Source: Lacimicrobium sp. SS2-24 (lineage in GTDB: Bacteria; Pseudomonadota; Gammaproteobacteria; Enterobacterales; Alteromonadaceae). Taken from it: a DNA stretch of 64,000 nt. A program made the position numbers and the translations under genes. The stretch is from NCBI RefSeq assembly GCF_002201535.1, contig NZ_NIWW01000005.1, positions 1-64,000 of the forward strand, written 5' to 3'. The notes below the pieces were generated by a model. The model had not been told where the DNA came from. It worked only from the letters and a program-made list of their open reading frames with translations, and searched no databases. This document shows positions 28,523 to 37,311 of this stretch, piece after piece (the stretch's first letter is position 1; every line of letters begins with the position of its first letter).

Positions 28523-29611
28523 TCAGAGATTCAGTGCACCGTCCCAGTCTTTTGGCAGCACCTGGCGACGCAACAGCTGGCATTGTTCAATATGATGGGT
28601 GATTAATTTGTCGCCCGGGCAAAGGTGACTGGCTTCCACAAAGCAGGCTATGGCTTCATCCCATTGGCGAACGCGGCGGTGAGCAATGCCTTTTTCGAGC
28701 AGTGGTGCACAGGCTAACTTTTGTTTTTGAATATCATCATTCTGATGCGCGATAATCTCGTAAATCTCGACCGGATTTTTCTTCCCCTTGACCCTGACCC
28801 AGTCCAGCAGCCTGTACTGGTATGTGTTCCGTGCAGCGGCCGTATCGAGGAGCTGTGCGCTAACCAGAATATCGGCCTCATACTGAGGCGCCAGTGATTC
28901 CAGCCGGTAGGCTATGTTGACACTGTCACCGATGACGGTGGTGTCCATTCTGTCTTCGGAGCCCACCGTGCCGAGGATAACCGGGCCAAAATGCACGCCG
29001 ATACCAATATTGATCGGGGGATAGCCCGAGTTGCTGCGGTGCTGGTTGTATTGCTGCACCGCTTTTCTCAGGGCCAGGGCCGCCTTAATGGCGTCTCTGG
29101 CCTTGTCCTGATTGCTACCACCGGGATGATCAAACAGCGCCATAATGGCATCACCGATAAATTTATCGATGAAGCCGCCGTTGGCATGGATAGGCTGGTT
29201 CATACGCATAAAGTACGAGTTGAGGAAATTCATCAACTCCTGGGGTGACATGCGCTCAGATAGCCCGGTAAAACCACGGATATCACAAAACAGGATTGCC
29301 ACTTCGTCTTCATCGGCCCGTCCCAGCTCCAGGGTATCCAGTCCGTGTTTGGCAAAATGCTCTGCAAACTGACGGGGCACGAACTTCTCAAAGGTTTTAC
29401 TGATACGGGCGGCTTGTTCATCCTGCATAGCCTGGCCGGAAGCGTAATCCGGTGCCGCCTGAAAGGTATGTGATTCGAGTTTTACAACCGGGCGCCGATA
29501 CGCCACCCTGGCCTGACGCAGCAAGCTGGCAAGAATGACCACCAATACTGCTAAGAAGATGCAGGTGGCCAGCAGTAGCAGAGTGACAGGGTGTGAAAAC
29601 GGCGCCGTCAT
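28523..29611 (-). CDS. Membrane-anchored class III adenylate cyclase
   Basis: A 362-residue protein with one N-terminal membrane helix (about 10-31) and a class III cyclase domain (about 100-270). Metal aspartates are Asp110 in FCDIRGFT and Asp154 in FIGDAIMALF. Lys150 and Asp223 occupy the base-selecting positions typical of ATP rather than GTP. Asn232 and Arg236 (VNIAYR) are the transition-state pair. All catalytic residues are present, so it should make cAMP. The C-terminal 80 residues (EKGIAHRRVRQWDEAIACFVEASHLCPGD) look like a TPR-type helical repeat. It is upstream of, and probably cotranscribed with, the periplasmic binding-like gene. Confidence 0.88.
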   Translation of the reverse strand: MTAPFSHPVTLLLLATCIFLAVLVVILASLLRQARVAYRRPVVKLESHTFQAAPDYASGQAMQDEQAARISKTFEKFVPRQFAEHFAKHGLDTLELGRADEDEVAILFCDIRGFTGLSERMSPQELMNFLNSYFMRMNQPIHANGGFIDKFIGDAIMALFDHPGGSNQDKARDAIKAALALRKAVQQYNQHRSNSGYPPINIGIGVHFGPVILGTVGSEDRMDTTVIGDSVNIAYRLESLAPQYEADILVSAQLLDTAAARNTYQYRLLDWVRVKGKKNPVEIYEIIAHQNDDIQKQKLACAPLLEKGIAHRRVRQWDEAIACFVEASHLCPGDKLITHHIEQCQLLRRQVLPKDWDGALNL

Positions 29612-29667
29612 AGTGATATCGTCATACTCGTTAAAAAAGAGTCCCGACTTTCCCTGTCGTGTCTTCG

Positions 29668-30948
29668 TTATAATCCAGCCAGTACTGTATCGGCAGCGCT
29701 TAGCGTTTGCGCAATAATCTCATCATCATGGGCCGCAGAAACAAATCCGGCCTCATAGGATGCCGGTGCAAGGTAAACCCCCTGTTCCAACATGCCATGA
29801 TAAAACTGGTTAAACTGCTTCTGATTACAGTTAATCGCCTGCTGATAATTAGTCACCCGCGGCACATCGGTAAAGAATAACCCAAACATGCTGCCAGCAT
29901 AATTAATACTCATGGGTATACCATGCTTGTCCGCAAGGGCCTTCATGCCTTTGGCGAGTTTTTCTGTGCGTGTGCTCAGGATGTCGTAAAGCCCGGGTTG
30001 CTGAATGGCCGTTAACGATGCCAAACCTGCTGCCATGGCAACCGGATTGCCTGAAAGCGTACCAGCCTGATAGACGGGACCAGAGGGGGCAATATGTGAC
30101 ATGATGTCCCGCTTACCACCAAACGCGCCGACTGGCATACCACCACCGATAACCTTGCCAAGACACGTCAGGTCGGGCTCAATGCCATAATGACCCTGTG
30201 CCCCGCCCAGCGCCACACGAAAGCCTGTCATGACCTCATCCAGTATCAGCACCGTGCCGTACTCGTCGCAAATTTCTCTTAATCCCTCAAGAAAACCTGG
30301 CACCGGAGGAATGCAGTTCATGTTTCCGGCGACGGGTTCAACGATAATGCAGGCTATCTGTTCGCCAACCTGAGCGAAGGCCTCTCGCACCGAGTCTAGG
30401 TTATTGTATTCGACAGTCAGTGTGTGTTGTGCCACATCTGCGGGTATGCCGGGGGAGCTGGGTACACCCAGTGTCAGGGCTCCAGAGCCGGCTTTGACCA
30501 GCAACGAGTCGGCATGACCATGATAGCATCCTTCGAACTTCAGAATCTTATCCCGCCCGGTGTAGCCGCGAGCAAGACGAATGGCGCTCATGGTGGCCTC
30601 TGTACCCGAGTTGACCATGCGCACCATTTCCATTGACGGTACCAGCTTGCTGACCAGCTCTGCGATATGAATTTCAGCCTCGGTGGGGGCGCCAAAACTG
30701 AGGCCTTTTTCCACGGCACTGAGTACGGCCTGTTTTATCTGGGGATGATTATGACCCAGTACCATGGGCCCCCAGGACTGCACATAATCGATATAGCGCT
30801 TGCCATCGGCATCGAACAGGTAGGGCCCATCGGCTTTATCGATGAAGACCGGGGTGCCACCCACCGCTTTAAATGCGCGCACGGGTGAGTTTACACCACC
30901 AGGAATGTGTTGCTGGGCGCGTTCAAATAATTCTATGGATTTTTGCAT
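29668..30948 (-). CDS. hemL: Glutamate-1-semialdehyde 2,1-aminomutase
   Basis: A 426-residue PLP enzyme, the same length as E. coli HemL, that converts glutamate-1-semialdehyde to 5-aminolevulinate at the start of haem synthesis. The PLP Lys is residue 265 in [13 protein letters not shown], the same number as in E. coli. LDEVMTGFR and [15 protein letters not shown] are also present. I start at ATG 30948, preceded by GAAGG; the reading frame stays open 25 codons further but that stretch would run into pyrB. It lies 40 bases downstream of pyrB on the same strand. Confidence 0.95.
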   Translation of the reverse strand: MQKSIELFERAQQHIPGGVNSPVRAFKAVGGTPVFIDKADGPYLFDADGKRYIDYVQSWGPMVLGHNHPQIKQAVLSAVEKGLSFGAPTEAEIHIAELVSKLVPSMEMVRMVNSGTEATMSAIRLARGYTGRDKILKFEGCYHGHADSLLVKAGSGALTLGVPSSPGIPADVAQHTLTVEYNNLDSVREAFAQVGEQIACIIVEPVAGNMNCIPPVPGFLEGLREICDEYGTVLILDEVMTGFRVALGGAQGHYGIEPDLTCLGKVIGGGMPVGAFGGKRDIMSHIAPSGPVYQAGTLSGNPVAMAAGLASLTAIQQPGLYDILSTRTEKLAKGMKALADKHGIPMSINYAGSMFGLFFTDVPRVTNYQQAINCNQKQFNQFYHGMLEQGVYLAPASYEAGFVSAAHDDEIIAQTLSAADTVLAGL

Positions 30949-30988
30949 AATACCTTCGTTGTTTGAGACTGACACCGCAGCGGCGGCT

Positions 30989-32005
30989 TCAAAGATTTTG
31001 TTTGCTGCTGTACCACTGCACATCGCAGTCGTACTGTTGGACGATATTTTCTACCCCAAGGGTTAGGGCAAACAAGGCCATTCGGATCAATACCCCGTTA
31101 TCGACCTGGCGAAAAATCGCCAGGTTAGGATTAAGGTTAAGGTCGTTATCGAGTTCGTTGGCATCGGCGCGAGAATCCCGGGGGAGCGGATGCATGATCA
31201 CGGTTTTGGACTGAAAATGCCGGGTATAAATATCCTGGTTCAGGCGGAAGCGCCCACGATATTTATTGGCCTCAAGCTGGGATTCAAAACGCTCTTCCTG
31301 AATCCGCGTCTGATAACAAATGTCGGCGTCCATACTGCCTTCCATCTGCTCCGTGATTTTAAAGGTATGTCCGCCTTTGCTAATCAGATCTAATATCGCA
31401 TCAGGCATTGCCAGTTCCTTGGGCGATATCAGGGTAAAGCGAATATTCTTGTAAAGACTGAGTAGTTTTGACAAAGAGTGCACGGTACGCCCATGTTTAA
31501 GATCACCGATCATCGCGATATGCATGCCATCAATACTATGACCATGGAACTGCAGTTCTTTACTGATGGTATACAAATCCAGCAATGCCTGGGTCGGATG
31601 TTCATTGGCGCCATCCCCACCATTGATTACAGGAACACGGCTGCCTTCAGCAAACTCCGCCACTGAGCCGGCGTCAGGATGGCGCATGGCGACAATATCC
31701 GAGTAGCTGGACAGCACCCTGGCAGTGTCGTACAGCGATTCGCCTTTACTCAGCGCGGAGGTGGCCATGCCCGCAGTTTCTCTGACTTCACCTCCAAGCA
31801 GGTTAAAGGCGGTGCCAAAGCTGACTCTGGTACGGGTGCTGGGCTCAAAAAAGAGATTGCCGAGAATGGCGCCATCCAGCACCTTGGTCCGTTTGAGACG
31901 GTGTGCATAAGGACGCATGGTATCGGCGACAGAAAAAATCTGGGCAATGCTATCGGGGTCAAACTGGCTGACGGACAGGATATGCTGACCTTTAAACTGA
32001 TTCAT
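30989..32005 (-). CDS. pyrB: Aspartate carbamoyltransferase catalytic chain
   Basis: A 338-residue ATCase that forms carbamoyl aspartate in pyrimidine synthesis. FFEPSTRTR at 52-60 binds carbamoyl phosphate, Lys87 in ALSKGES corresponds to the shared-site lysine, and [15 protein letters not shown] carries the aspartate-site residues. It is about 27 residues longer than E. coli PyrB, including a C-terminal tail ending [10 protein letters not shown]. No pyrI regulatory chain gene follows; hemL comes next. Whether regulation is lost or the regulatory chain lies elsewhere cannot be told from the window. Confidence 0.93.
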   Translation of the reverse strand: MNQFKGQHILSVSQFDPDSIAQIFSVADTMRPYAHRLKRTKVLDGAILGNLFFEPSTRTRVSFGTAFNLLGGEVRETAGMATSALSKGESLYDTARVLSSYSDIVAMRHPDAGSVAEFAEGSRVPVINGGDGANEHPTQALLDLYTISKELQFHGHSIDGMHIAMIGDLKHGRTVHSLSKLLSLYKNIRFTLISPKELAMPDAILDLISKGGHTFKITEQMEGSMDADICYQTRIQEERFESQLEANKYRGRFRLNQDIYTRHFQSKTVIMHPLPRDSRADANELDNDLNLNPNLAIFRQVDNGVLIRMALFALTLGVENIVQQYDCDVQWYSSKQNL

Positions 32006-32041
32006 AACGCGGACAACCTGTTGGACGGCAAAAGTGCGGCA

Positions 32042-32070
32042 ATTTTAGCAAGGCTGGAGGGTTATACCAA
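32042..32070 (-). promoter_or_regulatory. Candidate pyrB promoter
   Basis: On the minus strand TTGGTA (plus 32065-32070), exactly 17 bases, then TAAAAT (plus 32042-32047), ending 36 bases before the pyrB ATG. Confidence 0.5.
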
Positions 32071-32349
32071 TCACTGATTAACACAGAGCAGGGATCTTGC
32101 GATGGGATGTCAGGGCAATCCACATACCCGCTATGAACAAGGTCCGGATACCGTGGCAACCCGACAGGGTCAGGGGAAAAGCCAGTGTCGCGGGCAGCAC
32201 GCCATCATCACAAATAGGTATTAACTCCCATTCCTTATAGTCATTTGCCATGCGCGCCTTTACTGGCGTGGGCTGTATCGGTGGCGTAAAGTTAAACAGA
32301 GGCAGCCTTGATGGCTGCGAAGTCTGTCAGGATTGAGAGGATTACGGTT
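32071..32349. other. Intergenic region between pyrB and parA-like gene
   Basis: No credible gene. The pyrB promoter lies at its left edge. Near the right edge a stem GCAGCC (32302-32307) / GGCTGC (32313-32318) with loop TTGAT precedes the ParA-like start by 31 bases and has no T run. Otherwise I see nothing in it. Confidence 0.5.
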
Positions 32350-33054
32350 ATGATTATTCTGGTTGGTGGTGAAAAAGGCGGCAGTGGAAAAAGCTGTCTG
32401 GCTCAGAATATCGCGGTTCACCTGCGCACAGAGCGCGACGCCTCGGTGTTGATGGTGGATTGCGACCCGCAGCGCACAACGTCTGACTGGATACAGGAAC
32501 GTAACAGCAATAAAAAACAGCTGCCCAACATAAACTGTGTTCAGTTATACGGCAAGATACGCAATGAATTGCTGAGTTTACGCAATCATTATGACTATGT
32601 GGTGATTGATTGCGGCGGACAGGACAACCTGGCGTTGCGCTCATCCATGGCGGTTGCCGATCATATCCTGGTTCCCCTGCGCCCCAAGCGCCGGGATCTG
32701 AAAACTGTCCCGCACATGGAAGACATTATCTCCACCTGTAAGATGGTGAATCCCAAGATGAACGTCGCCTTTGTGATTACCCAGTGCCCATCGCTGCCAT
32801 CTCTGGCCCCTCGTATCATCGAAGCAAAAGAGGTCTGTCGTTCTTTTGAGATCCCCGTACTTAACTCGGTGACATTCAGCCGTAACATGTATGACGACAG
32901 CGAAGAACTGGGGCTGTCTGTCATGGAAAACGAACCCCAGGGTAAAGCAGCCAGCGAAATCCGCGCTATTGTTGATGAGTTATTCGCCCGGGCCAAAGGA
33001 GAGAAGCATGACGTTCGCCAGTTTGAAGAAAAACTCGCCGTCGGCCAGTCCTAA
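32350..33054 (+). CDS. ParA-family ATPase
   Basis: A 234-residue deviant-Walker ATPase of the ParA/MinD group. It opens MIILVGGEKGGSGKS with signature Lys9 and P-loop Lys14, then VDCDPQRTTSDW (switch I) and VVIDCGGQDNLALRS (switch II). I start at ATG 32350 because the P-loop belongs at the very N-terminus and GAGAGG lies ahead. There is no N-terminal DNA-binding extension, as in small chromosomal or plasmid ParA proteins. The next gene overlaps by 47 bases and encodes a ribbon-helix-helix-like protein, so the pair has the form of a partition module. No centromere-like repeats or replication gene are seen, so a chromosomal cargo-positioning role is also possible. Confidence 0.85.
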   Translation: MIILVGGEKGGSGKSCLAQNIAVHLRTERDASVLMVDCDPQRTTSDWIQERNSNKKQLPNINCVQLYGKIRNELLSLRNHYDYVVIDCGGQDNLALRSSMAVADHILVPLRPKRRDLKTVPHMEDIISTCKMVNPKMNVAFVITQCPSLPSLAPRIIEAKEVCRSFEIPVLNSVTFSRNMYDDSEELGLSVMENEPQGKAASEIRAIVDELFARAKGEKHDVRQFEEKLAVGQS

Positions 33055-33331
33055 TGCGGTCAGTGTCGATGAATTTATTGAAGATGCGGAGAATTATGCC
33101 CGTGGCCTGAATAAAGTTATCAGGTTGCACCCGGGCGCAACGGCTGATCAACAGGGGCACGGTGCACCGCTAAAAACTACCAGTGTGACGCTGACCACCG
33201 AGGCCAGGGCAACGCTGGAGCAACTGGCGGCGACAACCGGTATTTCCCGCTCCCGGCTGATGCGGATTTGGCTGGCTGGCGTGGAGATTGAGCTTGAAAA
33301 AGACCGCTACCTGGCCAGTCAGGTTCGCTAG
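33008..33331 (+). CDS. Ribbon-helix-helix-like partner of the ParA ATPase
   Basis: A 107-residue protein. The N-terminal 50 residues are polar and may hold the ATPase contact. Residues 59-95 (TTSVTLTTEARATLEQLAATTGISRSRLMRIWL) fit a ribbon-helix-helix DNA-binding fold, with a beta strand then two helices. ATG 33008 has GGAGAAGC ahead and lies 47 bases inside the end of the ParA-like gene, a strong sign of coupled translation. Small RHH proteins act as the DNA-binding half of type Ib partition systems. A ParB or a repressor role are both possible; not assigned a name. Confidence 0.65.
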   Translation: MTFASLKKNSPSASPNAVSVDEFIEDAENYARGLNKVIRLHPGATADQQGHGAPLKTTSVTLTTEARATLEQLAATTGISRSRLMRIWLAGVEIELEKDRYLASQVR

Positions 33332-33465
33332 GGCGCTGCAAACAGGCTCACCGCTATCAGCCAGGCATTGCCCCGTGCTCAGTGTTCACTAACAAAGCTG
33401 TAAGACTGAAGGACTTTTGACAATAAGCTGCTAAGCTCAATTACCTACCTCAAAAGAGTAATGAC

Positions 33466-34083
33466 ATGCATATTATTGGTGCAGGTGTGGGGCGAACCGG
33501 TACGTATTCTCTGAAGCTGGCATTAAATGAGCTGGGACTCGGTCCATGTCATCATATGGAAGAAGTGCTGCTTAATATGGACGTACAGGTACCACTCTGG
33601 AATAGCGCCCTCAGGGGAGAGCCAGACTGGACGGCCATTTACACCCGTTATAACAGTGCGGTTGACTGGCCGACTGCGGGTTATTTTCGGGAGCTTCATC
33701 AGGCTTACCCTAAAGCAAAGTTTATTCTGACGCATCGTGACCCGGATAGTTGGGCCCGCAGCTTTGGTTCCACCATTTATACGCTGTTAGCCAATCAAAA
33801 TGAGGCGCCCGAGTCTATGCGTGAATGGCTGAGCATGGCTCAACGTGTGGTTGAAAAAAGCGGGTTTGCGCAAGGCCTGGACCATCAGGGGCTGGTCGAT
33901 GGATTTATCGCGCATAATGACGCCGTTAAGGCTGCTATCCCGGCAAAACAACTGTTGTTATTTGAAGTGAAGCAGGGATGGCAACCCTTATGCGACTTTC
34001 TCAATCTGCCGGTGCCAGACACACCGTTTCCGAGAACGAACGACCGCGAAGAGTTCTGGGATCGGGTATCAGGTAAAAGCTGA
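33466..34083 (+). CDS. Sulfotransferase family protein (second in the window)
   Basis: A 205-residue P-loop protein of the Sulfotransfer_4 type. The N-terminal GAGVGRTGTYSLKLAL is the phosphate loop, LTHRDPDSWARSF (88-100) is the 3'-phosphate motif, and the tail PDTPFPRTNDREEFW is characteristic of this group. Homologues occur in bacteria and eukaryotes with largely unknown acceptors. It is preceded by a 134-base gap and stands alone, unrelated in sequence to the sulfotransferase of the halogenase locus. Confidence 0.82.
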   Translation: MHIIGAGVGRTGTYSLKLALNELGLGPCHHMEEVLLNMDVQVPLWNSALRGEPDWTAIYTRYNSAVDWPTAGYFRELHQAYPKAKFILTHRDPDSWARSFGSTIYTLLANQNEAPESMREWLSMAQRVVEKSGFAQGLDHQGLVDGFIAHNDAVKAAIPAKQLLLFEVKQGWQPLCDFLNLPVPDTPFPRTNDREEFWDRVSGKS

Positions 34084-34102
34084 CACGGTGAGTCTGTACT
34101 CG

Positions 34103-34128
34103 CCGGCGGCAGTCACGGCGCCCGCCGG
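34103..34128. other. GC-rich hairpin between convergent genes
   Basis: CCGGCGG (34103-34109) and CCGCCGG (34122-34128) form a 7-base stem just past the sulfotransferase stop. No T run follows on either strand, so termination would be weak or factor-dependent. Confidence 0.3.
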
Positions 34129-34129
34129 G

Positions 34130-34417
34130 CTATTTGAATCGGGAAGCTGCCGATGTGAGCGCCTTGCTTATAGAATCCCAGGCATTATCTGCGCCTGCTT
34201 TAATGTCTTCCCACGCATCATCGCTGGCCTGCCTTAACTCCTCAAGCTTCTGATTCGCCCGCTCCTGTTTCACTCTTAGCTCTTCGATTTGTTTATAGTA
34301 TTCAAGTTGGGCATCCGCCTCGGCTTCATCGGCTTTGGCCTTCAGCTGACCAATCTCTAGCCGGCTTTGTTCCAGCTTTGACTGGAGTTTTTTCTGATAG
34401 GCATCTTTCATACTCAT
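34130..34417 (-). CDS. Small coiled-coil protein (sll1863-like stress family)
   Basis: A 95-residue, almost wholly helical, charged protein. Residues 1-65 (YQKKLQSKLEQSRLEIGQLK, EEADAQ-type heptads) are coiled coil. The tail DDAWEDIKAGADNAWDSISKAL with final SRFK repeats a DAW(E/D)-I pattern typical of a common gammaproteobacterial family annotated as sll1863-type stress response proteins. I start at ATG 34417 with AGGGAAAAG ahead; a second ATG lies two codons further in. Function is not established. Confidence 0.7.
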   Translation of the reverse strand: MSMKDAYQKKLQSKLEQSRLEIGQLKAKADEAEADAQLEYYKQIEELRVKQERANQKLEELRQASDDAWEDIKAGADNAWDSISKALTSAASRFK

Positions 34418-34492
34418 TATCTTTTCCCTGTCGTTTAGTGAACCTACCACTAACCCTAGAAGCCCCAGACCATTGCCGCAAGGAGCCGGTGC

Positions 34493-35020
34493 CTAAAGCT
34501 GTATCTCCTGCAAGTGGTTATAAAAATGCATGGCGTGCGCAAGCGCATAGTCTTGCTTGGATAATGCTCCATAGGCAAAGTGAGCATGCAAGGGCCCGTC
34601 ATGATGCTGGAAGTCAAGCAGAGTCTGTTGCAAGCGCTGATATGCCTGACGTACATCTCCACCCGCCTGAATGCCCTGACTGCCTGGTATCGGCTCATCA
34701 AGCGCATGGTACATTTCACCTTTACGGGCAAACACAGTAAAAGCCAATACTCCCAGGGTATCTTTAAACCACTCCGGTTTATGCTCTGGAAAGCCTGATA
34801 TTGAATATTCAATACTCTGAGCGCAGTGGGTGAGTATCTGATAGAGATCCCAACTTCCGGTGGTTAAATACGCCTGTTCATCCATCTCTTGCAATGTTGC
34901 CAGTACACTGGATATGGACAAGTCCGGCTTTTGATCACCGGTCGCCAACCAGATAAGAGCACCACTGCTTAGGGCTGCACTGGCAGCCAGGGTGCCAAGA
35001 AGAAACTGTCTGCGTTGCAT
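34493..35020 (-). CDS. Exported DUF1569 family protein
   Basis: A 175-residue protein. The N-terminus MQRRQFLLGTLAASAALSSGAL has a twin-arginine pattern (RRQFLL) and hydrophobic core, so Tat export is likely. The rest (LYQILTHCAQSIEYSISGFP, HAHFAYGALSKQDYALAHAMHFYNHL) has the His-rich four-helix look of DUF1569/DinB-like proteins, with histidines that may bind a metal. Tat export would fit a cofactor-loaded protein. No partner gene is obvious. Confidence 0.7.
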   Translation of the reverse strand: MQRRQFLLGTLAASAALSSGALIWLATGDQKPDLSISSVLATLQEMDEQAYLTTGSWDLYQILTHCAQSIEYSISGFPEHKPEWFKDTLGVLAFTVFARKGEMYHALDEPIPGSQGIQAGGDVRQAYQRLQQTLLDFQHHDGPLHAHFAYGALSKQDYALAHAMHFYNHLQEIQL

Positions 35021-35116
35021 ATGACCTGCCGAATTAACAAAAGCGCTCTGGTGGCAGTATAAGATCCTATTCGCGTCAAGGGTACGAAATTTGGACTGGC
35101 GCAGGGTTCACTCCGC

Positions 35117-35545
35117 TCATATGGCAGGCTTGAGTACGGCAAGTATGACGATTGCCAGTAATACCAGCACCGGCGCTTCATTCAGTAAACGGTAAAACCG
35201 CGCAGAGTGACGGTTATTATCATTAGCGAAGTCTTTAACCAGTTTGTACAGATAAAAATGGTAAGCGTAAATCAGCAACACCAGCACCAGCTTGATATGC
35301 AGCCATACCGACAGCTTCAGCCAGGTCATGCCATACAGGTAAATCAGACCTAAGCCAAATATCAGGGTCAGCGCGGCAAAGGGTGTGACGAACCACCACA
35401 GACGACGTTCCATCACCTTAAAGGTATTGCGTGTGGCCTCATCGTTTGTCTCGGCATGATAAACAAAGAGTCTGGGCAGATAGAAAATACCGGCGAACCA
35501 CGCCACCATAAAGAACACATGCAGGGCTTTACACCATAACAGCAT
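35117..35545 (-). CDS. hemJ: Protoporphyrinogen IX oxidase HemJ
   Basis: A 142-residue protein with four membrane helices, matching the HemJ (UPF0093) family that oxidises protoporphyrinogen IX to protoporphyrin IX in bacteria lacking HemG or HemY. It opens MLLWCKALHVFFMVAWFAGIFYLPRL, with the conserved His9, and a Lys in LHIKLVLVLL. The start is ATG 35545, which shares one base with the clcA stop (TGATG). Coupling to a CLC gene is not an obvious functional pairing. hemL lies 4.6 kb away on the same strand. Confidence 0.93.
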   Translation of the reverse strand: MLLWCKALHVFFMVAWFAGIFYLPRLFVYHAETNDEATRNTFKVMERRLWWFVTPFAALTLIFGLGLIYLYGMTWLKLSVWLHIKLVLVLLIYAYHFYLYKLVKDFANDNNRHSARFYRLLNEAPVLVLLAIVILAVLKPAI

Positions 35546-37227
35546 CAATATTGCTCCTTGAGTAACTCAGCATGCAGGCGGTTCCAGGTAATAATACCGA
35601 CAATGTCTTCCGGGTTGTCATCGTAGATATACACGGCGCCGTCTCTGTTGGCCTGCAGCTCTTCATACACTTCGGCTAAGGTTGCCTGTGAGGGCAGTCC
35701 TTCCATATTGAAGAATTTAAGTGGCGTGGTGTTTTCATATCCGAGACTAGTGTCATATTGTACCAGCGAAAACTGTTTCCCAATTTCAAAGTCCTGTGCC
35801 TGTACAACCAGATCTGTGGGGTTGTCATGCAGGTGCGCCAGCAACTGACTTTCCATCGGATCATTAAAGAGTCGGAATTCGCTGTTCATTTCAGCCAGTA
35901 CGCCGGTTTTCTGCAAATGTTCGCGCACAGAGGAACTGGTGTAGGAGAGTTTCTGAAAGTCGAGCTGACGGATAAATATCGAACGGTTGCCCAGCAATTG
36001 GGTTGAGGTCACATAAGCCGGCACGATGACCATCATGGCTGGCAGAATAACCTGGGGGGAGAATGATAACTCCATGACGGCAGAAAGGGCCGCCAGGGGC
36101 GCATGCAATACGGCGGTCAGCAGACCTGCCATGCCGAGTAAGGCAAAGCTACCGGTTAATTGCGTGGTATCCTCCATAAAGATACCCAGCGGCAACAGGA
36201 GTATGGCGCCGGCGAGTACGCCCATGCCGATAACCGGGCCGATAATACCACCGGGAATCCCCAATCCCAGTGCAATCAGTGTCAGCGCCAGTTTGGCCGC
36301 CAGAATAGCGAACAGCAATACCAGGTTGTCAGGGGAGTTGACCAGAAACTGAATGGAGCTCATTCCCGACCCCATGGCTTGGGGCAATAAATAGCCGACC
36401 ACACCGGTGAGCAAGCCCGCCAGCAGCAAACGACTGACCATGTTCAACGGGCGGAACCAGCGGATCAGGTTCATCAGCTGATTGTTAAACAGCGTGGCCA
36501 GCGCGCCGAGGATCATCCCCACGGGAATAAGATACAAGTAGATCCAGTAGCTGAAATTGACGAAATGCAGCAAGTCCAGTTCGCTGCCTTCACCGAAGAC
36601 TAAGCGGGTCAGAACAGAACCACAGGCAGCCGCCAGCATCACTGGAATAAAAATATGAATTTTGTATTCTCTGAGCACCACTTCCATGACAAAGATGACC
36701 GCAGCAAAGGGAGTGTTAAAGGAGGCTGATATGCCTGCTGCAATGCCACAGCCAGCGAGAATCCGGATACTGTTATAGGGCAATTTCAGCCACTGCCCCA
36801 GAAAACTGCTACCGGCTGCACCCAGATGCACCGAAGGGCCCTCGCGACCGACGGAAAACCCCGACGCCAGCGCAATGACGCCGCCGAAGAACTGGTTAAT
36901 GCTGGTACGCAAAGGGATCAAACCATAACGGTGCTTGACCCTATGGATCACGTAAGGAATGCCCATGCGGTAATGTTTAAAGCCCGTCAGGTAGGCAAAA
37001 AACAGGATAAGCACGGCGCCGATAATGGGCAGAATAAAGCGGTCGATGGCGGCCAGCGTGGTAAAATTATCAAACTGCTCAATATACAGGTGCTGAATGG
37101 TTTCAATACTCAGACGAAACAGTATGATAAGCAGCGCGGCACAACTGCCGCCCACGATTCCGAGCAGGCAGAGTTGAACCGAAGTTCTGGGATGAGCAAG
37201 TTCCCGGCGCAGTCCCTGTAATGACAT
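35545..37227 (-). CDS. clcA: CLC-family chloride channel or antiporter with CBS-like tail
   Basis: A 560-residue CLC protein. It has about ten or more membrane helices, the gating glutamate Glu129 in SVGREGPSVHLG, and GIPGGIIGP for the third selectivity segment. The C-terminal 150 residues contain regulatory-domain-like sequence ending VGIITWNRLHAELL, consistent with CBS repeats. At the position of the E. coli ClcA proton glutamate Glu203 the sequence reads MEVV, so that residue is Val183, as in channel-type CLCs. Whether it exchanges protons is therefore open. In E. coli clcA lies between hemL and erpA, as it does here in spread-out form. Confidence 0.88.
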   Translation of the reverse strand: MSLQGLRRELAHPRTSVQLCLLGIVGGSCAALLIILFRLSIETIQHLYIEQFDNFTTLAAIDRFILPIIGAVLILFFAYLTGFKHYRMGIPYVIHRVKHRYGLIPLRTSINQFFGGVIALASGFSVGREGPSVHLGAAGSSFLGQWLKLPYNSIRILAGCGIAAGISASFNTPFAAVIFVMEVVLREYKIHIFIPVMLAAACGSVLTRLVFGEGSELDLLHFVNFSYWIYLYLIPVGMILGALATLFNNQLMNLIRWFRPLNMVSRLLLAGLLTGVVGYLLPQAMGSGMSSIQFLVNSPDNLVLLFAILAAKLALTLIALGLGIPGGIIGPVIGMGVLAGAILLLPLGIFMEDTTQLTGSFALLGMAGLLTAVLHAPLAALSAVMELSFSPQVILPAMMVIVPAYVTSTQLLGNRSIFIRQLDFQKLSYTSSSVREHLQKTGVLAEMNSEFRLFNDPMESQLLAHLHDNPTDLVVQAQDFEIGKQFSLVQYDTSLGYENTTPLKFFNMEGLPSQATLAEVYEELQANRDGAVYIYDDNPEDIVGIITWNRLHAELLKEQY

Positions 37228-37311
37228 CGTTATGCTGACGTTGAGGCTTATGAGCCAGAGTCTAACACAAGCATCTGTAATTAAAGAAAAATCATATATC
37301 CGGAGTAAGAC

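Noticed and set aside
30949-31023. Extended N-terminus for HemL overlapping pyrB.
   Set aside because: The added 25 residues have no counterpart in HemL, and the ATG at 30948 gives the exact E. coli length and catalytic lysine number.
31679-32077. A 132-codon open frame antisense to the start of pyrB.
   Set aside because: It mirrors the pyrB coding sequence and shows no independent features.
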